From the IMG/VR virus record IMGVR_UViG_3300006802_000755, positions 1 through 20,732 of that record: a stretch of 20,732 nt of DNA, one strand, 5' to 3'. Below are positions 15,211 to 20,732 of this stretch, piece by piece. Every line of letters starts with the position of its first letter. Within the stretch, counting starts at the first letter, position 1. The position numbers and the translations under genes were made by a program. The notes below the pieces were generated by a model that saw nothing but the letters and a program-made list of their open reading frames with translations, had not been told where the DNA came from and made no database searches. Source of the stretch: a virus.

Positions 15211-17052
15211 TTATTTACAACCCCCATAGCTTGCTCCAATACCAGCCTCACAGTTCAACGGCAGTCCTTTCGCCCACGCCGGAGCTTCGCGCATACACTG
15301 CATAACAAACTCCTTGGCCTCTTCCGCTTCCGCCTCGGGCACCACACAACAAACGGCATCGTGTACCGTCATAACGACCTTGTAGCGGGAAGCGATCTTC
15401 AACATCTGTTCGCCAATGATGATACGAGCTAGGGCCTGACATAAATTTTCAATGACCTTACCTCCATATATCTTCGTAGCTGTAACAGAAGCTCCGCGCT
15501 TAGTGTCGTACACTAGCTCATAACCCTCGGTTCTTAAGTTGGGGTAACGTATGCTAAGGCCATTCGGAAGCCCTAGCGCTTCTCTATCCGGATCAGCCAC
15601 AATGAGGCCCCCCGTCCCCATCGTGAAGACTAAGTTATCTGCGTTAGTAGCTGGGGGTTTACGACGAATTAGAAAATCCAGTGCTTTATTGGCTATATTC
15701 CACAACTTGGGAATACTGGCATATGAACTCCGATAAGCCTCTACGATGGAGGCAGCTTCTCCTTCTGACACATCCACACCAAAAGAAGATAGCTGGTCGC
15801 GAAACCGAACAGCGCCCATCCCATATCCGCAACCTAGGATCGTCGTCTTACCGACAAACCTTTCATCTTTGTTTATGTCTTCCTCTGGTTTGTTGTAAAT
15901 TTTTGAGGCCATTATTTTGTAGACATCATCGCCATTTGAAAACGCCTTAACGAGGTCTTTCTGATCGGCAAGCCACGCTAGAGTACGCGCTTCGATCTGA
16001 CTGCTATCGCTATCAATAACTACATGGCCCGGAGGAGCTACTAGCGCGTCCTTAAGCACAGAGCCTCGCGGTAAGTTTTGCAAGTTCACCTTATCGTCGC
16101 CACCCCAGCGGCCTGTGTGCGCGGCGTAGTAGCGGAGCGGGATTGGTATGGGGCCACGCTTCCCTATTTCTATGAACCTAGCGGTTCGTGTTTCCTCAAT
16201 CGTGCTCTTTATCTTCAGCCTTGCGCTCACAAGCGTTTGCACTTTCAGATCATCGTGCTCAAGCAGCTCTTTGAAACCCTCATCGGTCTTGGAGAAAGCG
16301 AAAGTTTCCTTACCTGTGGTCTTACTCGTCTTCACGGGTGGCGTGATGTTTAGCTTGCGCAACGCAGCCGCAAACTTAGGATTACTCATTAACTCTTCTT
16401 TTGCTATCCCGACCTCTTCCAAAGTCTTGGCTTTGCTCTCCACGATAGATTGGAGATGCGTTTCAAGTAGCGCGGAGTCAATCTCTAGTTCTGGCTCTGA
16501 AAACATACGTATGGTGAGATCAATTAAACGAAGCTCGGTCAAAGGCACCAGCGGGGTAAGCTTTTTTAGCAGCAGGTAAGTTAGCTCAACATCCTGCTTA
16601 CAATACGCACCGTACTTGGCTAGCTCTTCCTTCGAAAAGCTAAGCCGCTTTTTCCCGATAGCGTCATGCACCTCCGTGCCTTTCTCACCCAGCTCGTAGT
16701 GTGTAGCCAGCGATGCTAGTGCAGCGCTTATCTCCGTACCGTGAACCGCGCGTGACATAGACATGGTATCTAGTATGCGCTTAGGGCGGATACCGAAACA
16801 CCAGTTAAGGATAGCCATATCGAACGCTGCGTTGTGAGCGAGTGCTGCGCTCTCCCCCCAGTTGAACTGCGCTAGGAACTCCCGAGTACGCTTGTGCGTT
16901 CCTGAAAACCACACAGTAGGCTCGTCGTCACGCTTGACCCCAACCCCAACAACCTCAAACCGCCTGTCACGTATGTAGGCTTCAGTAGTTTGTTTTTTGA
17001 GATTGAAGTCACGCGAGTAGTGCGTCTCGAAATCAATTGTTAGCAGTTCCAA
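15211..17052 (-). CDS. Family A DNA polymerase with 3'-5' exonuclease, 613 aa
   Basis: Exonuclease motifs: IDFET (D7, E9), AHNAAFDMA (D78) and YCKQDVELT (Y150, D154). Polymerase motif A is VIDSDSSQIEARTLAWL (D347, E354). The O helix runs R398-x3-K402-x3-L406-x3-Y410, so the residue equivalent to E. coli Phe762 is leucine. Motif C is MTVHD (H564, D565). No 5' nuclease domain is present, which fits phage replicative PolA. Sequence style is close to polymerases of many tailed phages, including Z-genome ones, but nothing here shows Z specificity. The start is TTG at 17052 with AAGGAG six bases upstream, a rare start for a polymerase that would lower its translation. Confidence 0.95.
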   Translation of the reverse strand: MELLTIDFETHYSRDFNLKKQTTEAYIRDRRFEVVGVGVKRDDEPTVWFSGTHKRTREFLAQFNWGESAALAHNAAFDMAILNWCFGIRPKRILDTMSMSRAVHGTEISAALASLATHYELGEKGTEVHDAIGKKRLSFSKEELAKYGAYCKQDVELTYLLLKKLTPLVPLTELRLIDLTIRMFSEPELEIDSALLETHLQSIVESKAKTLEEVGIAKEELMSNPKFAAALRKLNITPPVKTSKTTGKETFAFSKTDEGFKELLEHDDLKVQTLVSARLKIKSTIEETRTARFIEIGKRGPIPIPLRYYAAHTGRWGGDDKVNLQNLPRGSVLKDALVAPPGHVVIDSDSSQIEARTLAWLADQKDLVKAFSNGDDVYKIMASKIYNKPEEDINKDERFVGKTTILGCGYGMGAVRFRDQLSSFGVDVSEGEAASIVEAYRSSYASIPKLWNIANKALDFLIRRKPPATNADNLVFTMGTGGLIVADPDREALGLPNGLSIRYPNLRTEGYELVYDTKRGASVTATKIYGGKVIENLCQALARIIIGEQMLKIASRYKVVMTVHDAVCCVVPEAEAEEAKEFVMQCMREAPAWAKGLPLNCEAGIGASYGGCK

Positions 17053-17072
17053 CTCTTTCTCCTTCGTGGGAA

Positions 17073-17375
17073 CTATCCGGTTCTATCTCTGGCATCCCCA
17101 TCAATAGAAAAAATCTGAGAAACTACACGCCGCGAGAACGCTTCACCTTGGATGGTGCAGAGTTTGGCGTACAGCAAATCAATGTCTTCTTTTGGTATGA
17201 AGAAGAGCTGACTGTCAATAGGCACTGACTGCGAGGGGTAAAAGACTGTACGGAGCAACGCATCTACAAACCAGTGCCACTTACAAGCTAGCCCCCCACC
17301 GACACCCCACTGGAACTCTTCTGGGTGCGTTTCCATACGCTTCATTATAACTTCGACGCCTAGGTTCTTCTCCAT
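17073..17375 (-). CDS. Phage protein, 100 aa, function unknown
   Basis: The ATG at 17375 overlaps the preceding stop (TGATG) and gives a 100-residue protein; longer in-frame starts lie inside the VRR-NUC gene and are less likely. It has EEFQWGVGGGLACKWHWFVD and a later FFIPKEDIDLLYAKL near the C terminus, ending in FSRRVVSQIFSIDGDARDRTG-like charged sequence. No domain is recognised. Position directly between a structure-specific nuclease and the DNA polymerase suggests a replication accessory or nuclease partner. Confidence 0.65.
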   Translation of the reverse strand: MEKNLGVEVIMKRMETHPEEFQWGVGGGLACKWHWFVDALLRTVFYPSQSVPIDSQLFFIPKEDIDLLYAKLCTIQGEAFSRRVVSQIFSIDGDARDRTG

Positions 17376-17671
17376 CACTCTAACACCTCTAGGAGAACCG
17401 CCCGTAAAGAAGTCACATCTGAGCCGCATTGCAACCACGCGAGGCCCCCGGCGTTTTTTATTTGCGTTAATTCTTGCTGTTGCAGAGCGGTCGGTTTGTT
17501 TGTTCCGGCTTTACACTCAATGCCGATAAACCTCCCCCGAGCACAGGCTATAACATCGGGGACGCCTGAGCGACCAAAACCGTGTGTCTGCGGGAAAAAA
17601 TAATACACCTCAAGTTCGCGCAGCAACTTAGTTACTGCGTCTTTAACTTTACCTTCCGGTGTTCTTGCCAT
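17375..17671 (-). CDS. VRR-NUC domain nuclease, 98 aa
   Basis: This is a complete, compact VRR-NUC domain. It has an N-terminal helix (EGKVKDAVTKLLRELE), catalytic GVPDVI (D39) and GIECKAG (E52, K54), and then TALQQQELTQIKNAGG with the glutamine pair. This nuclease family is related to Holliday-junction resolvases and is common in phage replication modules, where it resolves or trims branched DNA. The ATG at 17671 has GAGGGAG upstream. It is the first gene after the regulatory gap, so it is probably the promoter-proximal gene of the operon. Confidence 0.9.
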   Translation of the reverse strand: MARTPEGKVKDAVTKLLRELEVYYFFPQTHGFGRSGVPDVIACARGRFIGIECKAGTNKPTALQQQELTQIKNAGGLAWLQCGSDVTSLRAVLLEVLE

Positions 17672-17687
17672 GATTATCTCCCTCTGC

Positions 17688-17704
17688 TTGTGACACTGTC
17701 ACAA
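17688..17704. promoter_or_regulatory. Perfect 17-base palindrome, candidate operator
   Basis: TTGTGACA, a central C and TGTCACAA form a perfect inverted repeat with 8-base arms. It lies 16 bases upstream of the VRR-NUC start codon, in the gap just after the terminator. This is the typical place and shape for a repressor or activator dimer site. No second copy was noticed in the window. The regulator is unknown; the HTH protein at 8245-8475 and GcrA are candidates. Confidence 0.65.
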
Positions 17705-17717
17705 ATAGGATTTGCGG

Positions 17718-17723
17718 TGTCAA
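17718..17723 (-). promoter_or_regulatory. Possible -35 hexamer TTGACA upstream of VRR-NUC
   Basis: A perfect TTGACA reads leftward just after the terminator T tract, upstream of the palindrome and the VRR-NUC gene. The hexamer at the usual spacing, GACAGT, is not a convincing σ70 -10 box, so either an activator is needed or the match is chance. If it is a promoter, the palindrome would overlap the -10 region and could block it. Confidence 0.35.
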
Positions 17724-17724
17724 T

Positions 17725-17757
17725 AAAAAACCCCCCGGTGAGTGGGACACCGGGGGG
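17725..17757 (-). terminator. Strong intrinsic terminator for the rightmost leftward operon
   Basis: A 10-bp GC-rich stem (17731-17740 with 17748-17757) and a 7-base loop are followed leftward by TTTTTT (17725-17730). This is a textbook Rho-independent terminator for genes 17813-20732. A weak second stem-loop lies just before it in the transcript. Confidence 0.88.
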
Positions 17758-17765
17758 CCAAGTTA

Positions 17766-17794
17766 GGCTGGGAAGAAGGAGAAAAAACCCAGCC
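17766..17794 (-). other. Second stem-loop just before the terminator
   Basis: A 7-bp stem (GGCTGGG 17766-17772 with CCCAGCC 17788-17794) encloses a 15-base loop whose leftward sequence begins TTTTTT. It precedes the main terminator in the leftward transcript. It could be a back-up terminator element, an RNA-processing structure or a protein-binding site; it is too weak and oddly tailed to call a terminator on its own. Confidence 0.45.
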
Positions 17795-17795
17795 G

Positions 17796-17804
17796 TTATG
17801 CACA
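17796..17804 (+). promoter_or_regulatory. Perfect-consensus DnaA box
   Basis: TTATGCACA matches the TTATNCACA consensus exactly and lies in the non-coding gap. The phage encodes a stand-alone DnaA domain IV (14625-14939) that could bind it. One such match somewhere in a window of this size is expected by chance, but one in a 141-base gap is less expected. Confidence 0.4.
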
Positions 17805-17812
17805 GTCGTAAG

Positions 17813-18709
17813 TTATAACTCCTGATCCATGTTTGCAATAGTGTAAAAAGTATCTCCGTTCTGGGACCTCCACTTATTGCCGACATCAAGAACATACGCG
17901 CTGGGCGACTTTTGCAGCTTGAGCATACCCAGTCCGTACTTCACCCAAGCCGGAAGCTCGGACTCTGTTAAAGGACTAAACTCCTTTGCGTCGGGTAAAG
18001 TTTTTGGAACTTCTTTATGTGTACAAACATAATAAGTGTCTTCCTCTATAACTACCGTGGCAAAAGATTTAGCTGCGGTAAGCATACTACTCCACGCTTC
18101 GTAGTCAGAAGCCTTCGACTGTAAGACCTCCAGTACCTCCGCTGGTGGAGGGGAGGGAATCTGCCCTAACATTTGCAAGCGTTGCTTAAGGGTCAGAGAT
18201 GCAAGATGCTTTTCCAAACTTTGCCTAAAGCTACGGTCGAAATCAGAAAGTTTGTTGAAGCTGTATACGTCGAGCCTTTCAATCGACGCTCTATTTATCC
18301 GTTCCTGCATATTGAACTGCTTAACGAACTTGCAAATCTTAGCCACAGCAATCTTGTGGTGGGAAGTGCGAATGGCTGCAGTATAGTTGTTAAGCTCGCT
18401 CGCCAGCGGAGACTCAACCTTGTAGTGCTTGTTGTTGCGGCCCCACCCCTCGCGGTCACTCACATCGCAAGAACCCATCTTTGACCCATTGCTCCCAAGG
18501 AAGGCGATCTTACAGCGCGCCCTATCGTTAAAGCTATAGGGGGTAAACACGATGCTCCAGTCCTTGCGTCGCCTACTTACCGCGACAGCCAAGTCCCAAG
18601 CGCGAGGAAATATAGAGGGTACGGTAGCCGCGTCACCCTTCCACTCGACGCTAAACTTAGGCCGGTCGGGCCATGGGTATGCGACGTTAGTTTTATTGTC
18701 CGTATTCAT
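17813..18709 (-). CDS. Phage protein, 298 aa, function unknown
   Basis: ATG at 18709 with AAGGAG upstream. The N-terminal part is Trp/Pro-rich (AYPWPDRPKF, FPRAWDLAVAVSRRRKDWSI), the middle is basic and helical (KHYKVESPLASELNNYTAAI, then SFRQSLEKHLASLTLKQRLQ), and the C-terminal third is β-rich with YYVCTHKEVPKTLPD and a terminal DTFYTIANMDQEL. No catalytic motif, zinc site or membrane segment is visible. It is the last gene of the operon containing the VWA-like protein and ends just before the terminator region, so it probably works with the three genes before it. Confidence 0.8.
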   Translation of the reverse strand: MNTDNKTNVAYPWPDRPKFSVEWKGDAATVPSIFPRAWDLAVAVSRRRKDWSIVFTPYSFNDRARCKIAFLGSNGSKMGSCDVSDREGWGRNNKHYKVESPLASELNNYTAAIRTSHHKIAVAKICKFVKQFNMQERINRASIERLDVYSFNKLSDFDRSFRQSLEKHLASLTLKQRLQMLGQIPSPPPAEVLEVLQSKASDYEAWSSMLTAAKSFATVVIEEDTYYVCTHKEVPKTLPDAKEFSPLTESELPAWVKYGLGMLKLQKSPSAYVLDVGNKWRSQNGDTFYTIANMDQEL

Positions 18710-18745
18710 TTCAGCTCTCCTTTCCGTTGCAATGCAACTCTACCC

Positions 18746-19600
18746 TTACCAATAACCCTTCAGGATATCGTCCACGCGGACCTTAACGTCCGCACGTTGT
18801 GTTGCGCTGTCCTTGATGTCGTCGATATCTAGGCCAGACAACGCCGCCTCAAGGTCGGCCCGCGCACGCTCAAGCTGCGGGTCTTTCGTTATGTTGAGGT
18901 GACCCAACAGATCGCACAGCTCGCGCGGGTTCTCTAGGAACGTGTCGTAGTAGCGTTTCTCCTGCCCCTCAACATCCGTCAGCTTGTCAGACATTGTGGT
19001 TAGCATCTTATGCAGACGGTCCCACGCATCCTGAGTCGCTTCCTTCAGCCGCTCGTTGAAGTTGTCCTCGTACCCACGTCGCATGTCGTCCAAGTCCTCC
19101 TGCGGGATATCCAACCGGAAGTCGCCGCTGTCCGGCAGAGGGCTGAACACAAGCCGTACACCGAACCGCCCCCGTATCTCACTAGCGTCGGGGTAGTCGG
19201 ACGGGTTGAACATGTAGCCTAAGCCCGTGGACTTAGCTTGGACCTGCTGCACCAAGTCGGGGTAGCGGCTCACGAACTTATCGACCAACGCATTGAAACC
19301 GTCGATACGGTCGTTCATCGCCGCCTTGTAATCGAACACGGCAGACACCGGGAGCAATCGCGGCCCACGGTCTAACCAGGGTAGCGTCCGCCAGAGGTGG
19401 AATTGCCGCAACGATGCTGAGAACTTGCGGATATCGTCGAGCATCTTAGTGCCCGCCATTAAATCCTTCTGCACACGCGCAGCGTTACGGGTAGCTTGGT
19501 TGTCAGTATTCACCTTGTCTGTCTGACCACGATCTAACTTCGTAGCCGTCCAGCAAGAGATATTGAGTTCAGTCAAAATTGCAGCGTTATTAATAGACAT
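18746..19600 (-). CDS. Helical phage protein, 284 aa, function unknown
   Basis: ATG at 19600 with GAAGGAG upstream. It starts MSINNAAILTELNISCWTAT, which is characteristic of a phage protein group found near MoxR/VWA-like genes and sometimes labelled DUF3150-like; that label is from memory and not proven here. The middle contains RFGVRLVFSPLPDSGDFRLD, and the rest is largely charged helix (ERLKEATQDAWDRLHKMLTT). No catalytic residues are evident. Position suggests a partner of the VWA-like protein, perhaps an adaptor in a chaperone- or protease-type complex. Confidence 0.8.
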   Translation of the reverse strand: MSINNAAILTELNISCWTATKLDRGQTDKVNTDNQATRNAARVQKDLMAGTKMLDDIRKFSASLRQFHLWRTLPWLDRGPRLLPVSAVFDYKAAMNDRIDGFNALVDKFVSRYPDLVQQVQAKSTGLGYMFNPSDYPDASEIRGRFGVRLVFSPLPDSGDFRLDIPQEDLDDMRRGYEDNFNERLKEATQDAWDRLHKMLTTMSDKLTDVEGQEKRYYDTFLENPRELCDLLGHLNITKDPQLERARADLEAALSGLDIDDIKDSATQRADVKVRVDDILKGYW

Positions 19601-19626
19601 AGTTCTTCTCCTTCGTTTCTAATCAG

Positions 19627-19878
19627 TTACTCGGTTGGTTCACCGGCCAACTTGGCCGTTAGGTAAAGCTCATGCGGCACTAACTCGACCGTCATAGTAT
19701 CGGCGCTGTCCTGCCAGACATGATAGGTGGAGTCTTTGCCCGAACGATACTTACGCTCGTACCGCTCGGCCCTGTCTAGGATACTCGTGAGCAGCGCCGC
19801 GTCCTCTATCGGCATGATGTAGTCCTTGTAGCCGATATGCACCACCGCTCGACGACCTGTCCCTTCTTTAATACTCAT
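19627..19878 (-). CDS. Small phage protein, 83 aa, function unknown
   Basis: ATG at 19878, with GGAGGAG six bases upstream lying over the end of the VWA-like gene. The protein begins MSIKEGTGRRAVVHIGYKDY and has a helix (DAALLTSILDRAERYERKYR) followed by a short β-like section (MTVELVPHELYLTAKLAGEP). No signature of a known family is seen. It is tightly placed between the VWA-like protein and the 284-residue protein and is probably co-translated with them. Confidence 0.72.
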   Translation of the reverse strand: MSIKEGTGRRAVVHIGYKDYIMPIEDAALLTSILDRAERYERKYRSGKDSTYHVWQDSADTMTVELVPHELYLTAKLAGEPTE

Positions 19879-19881
19879 TGC

Positions 19882-20732
19882 TTACTCCTCCGTATTGACG
19901 TGAATGGTCTGACCCGTGGTTGCATTGCAACCCTTGTTGTTGATGATGACCCACAGGACGGGGCACGGCCACATGCCACCCCAGTCATCGCCGACTTCGC
20001 CATCGGTAAACACAACAGCACACGCTGGCTTAATCCGCTTCTCCTCCAGATACTTGGTGACACACGACGGACGTGTACCGCCGCCACCCATAGGTCTGCT
20101 TTTGGTTGCGAACGTATCCAGTTCATCCTGCTCGTAGGTTTCGTGCCGCTGCACATCGTAGTCCCAGTAGATGAGATCGACCCGCTCCGGACGTACCGCT
20201 TGCATGGCACCGGACACACCACCCAGTATGAGTTTCATATCCTCAGGGTTACCCCAGATGGAACCGGACAAGTCTGACGCGAACACCACAGGCCCAAGGC
20301 TTATGGCTTCGGAGCCAGCAAAAACACAGTCGTCCGATAGCCCCATCAGGCGACGATTAGGTCTAGCGTAAGTGGACTCGTCCCGGCCAGAGCAATTACT
20401 GGACATGAACTGGAGCAGAGCATCGCGCCATGCCACCCGTGGGGTGACGAGATCATCAATAAGCCCACTTAGTCCACCAGCACCCTTACCGCAGAACCGC
20501 TTGTGGTTTTGAGCGCCCTTGTTAAGTGCATCTTCAACATCCTCCTTAAGCTTTTCCTTCTCCTCATCCGACATTTCGGAGGCACCATCCCAGTCGTGGT
20601 CGTCGAACCCATTGGGTTGTTTGGTGCTAGGTGTGCGCGGTCCTTTACCACCTCCACTACCTCCGCCGCCTTCTTCACCTTCCTCACCTTCCTCACCTTC
20701 CTCACCTTCTTCACCTTCCTCCTGCTCTTTGA
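19882..20732 (-). CDS. VWA-like / putative metallopeptidase protein (5' partial)
   Basis: The frame is open to the right edge, so the N-terminal part is outside the window. A repetitive GEE/GGG linker is followed by a charged helix and a von Willebrand A-like domain. It carries FASDLSGSIW (MIDAS-type DxSxS), GGGGTRPSCV (threonine metal ligand) and VVFTDGEVGDDWGG (TDGE). This layout fits the DUF2201 VWA-like family, whose members normally carry a metallopeptidase-like domain at the N terminus. Such proteins often pair with a MoxR-type AAA ATPase, which could lie just outside the window. The function in phages is not established. It is the most upstream gene seen in its operon. Confidence 0.82.
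   Translation of the reverse strand, partial: KEQEEGEEGEEGEEGEEGEEGGGGSGGGKGPRTPSTKQPNGFDDHDWDGASEMSDEEKEKLKEDVEDALNKGAQNHKRFCGKGAGGLSGLIDDLVTPRVAWRDALLQFMSSNCSGRDESTYARPNRRLMGLSDDCVFAGSEAISLGPVVFASDLSGSIWGNPEDMKLILGGVSGAMQAVRPERVDLIYWDYDVQRHETYEQDELDTFATKSRPMGGGGTRPSCVTKYLEEKRIKPACAVVFTDGEVGDDWGGMWPCPVLWVIINNKGCNATTGQTIHVNTEE
20671..20715 (-). repeat. 9-base tandem repeat encoding GEE units
   Basis: Five consecutive 9-base units (starting 20671, 20680, 20689, 20698 and 20707) of the form TTC-C/T-TCACC encode repeated G-E-E in the minus frame, plus a partial sixth unit. They form a highly acidic flexible linker before a Gly-rich stretch in the VWA-like protein. Slippage can change copy number without shifting frame. 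Confidence 0.85.

Noticed and set aside
17674-17895. 73-codon leftward frame spanning the regulatory gap
   Set aside because: It runs through the terminator and overlaps the end of the 298-residue gene in another frame, with no family match.
20469-20714. Lys/Val-rich frame (KKVRKVRKVRK...) at the right edge
   Set aside because: It is the alternative-frame reading of the 9-base GEE repeat of the VWA-like protein, whose motifs support the other frame.

Overview
The window is a stretch of a tailed double-stranded DNA bacteriophage (or prophage) genome. One giant virion-type gene reads rightwards (1-5037) and meets a long leftward block of replication, recombination and nucleotide-metabolism genes (5065-20732). 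No ribosomal RNA, tRNA, CRISPR array, insertion sequence, integrase or phage RNA polymerase is visible. Genes are tightly packed with ATGA or few-base overlaps and good Shine-Dalgarno (SD) sites. The host is best guessed as an alphaproteobacterium, because the window encodes a GcrA-family protein, a family centred on that class. The overall style resembles aquatic or marine alphaproteobacterial phages, but that part is inference.

Layout, region by region. (A) 1-5037, plus strand: 5'-truncated giant 'polyvalent' protein carrying a PLxRFG motif, an ADP-ribosyltransferase-like segment and a late hydrophobic stretch. (B) 5038-5059: GC-rich hairpin between the convergent blocks, with a T-rich tail on the minus strand. 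(C) 5065-12811, minus strand: (in transcription order from the right) a dATP/dGTP diphosphohydrolase-type protein, a tiny membrane peptide, a Cas4/RecB-like nuclease with a probable Fe-S site, an HNH-type protein, an SNF2-like helicase, a coiled-coil protein, a probable ssDNA-binding protein with four cysteines, a small HTH protein, a 985-residue primase-polymerase/helicase, and a 64-residue protein. (D) 12808-17671, minus strand: VRR-NUC nuclease, a 100-residue unknown, family A DNA polymerase, an 89-residue unknown, a stand-alone DnaA domain IV, a methyltransferase, a glycosyltransferase and GcrA. (E) 17672-17812: a 141-base regulatory gap with a strong minus-strand terminator, a second stem-loop, a perfect 17-base palindrome, a TTGACA hexamer and a perfect-consensus DnaA box. 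(F) 17813-20732, minus strand: two unknown proteins, a small protein and a 5'-truncated VWA-like/metallopeptidase-type protein with a GEE-repeat linker.

How it could work together: the PrimPol-helicase and the exonuclease-proficient PolA supply priming, unwinding and synthesis. The SSB-like protein, SNF2 helicase and three nuclease families supply recombination and end processing. The DnaA domain IV, GcrA and HTH proteins are DNA-binding regulators that could link replication and transcription to the host cell cycle. The dNTP diphosphohydrolase, glycosyltransferase and methyltransferase suggest nucleotide-pool control and possibly DNA or surface modification.

No gap exceeds 300 bases. The two largest are 17672-17812 (described above) and 12146-12324, which holds only a doubtful small ORF.
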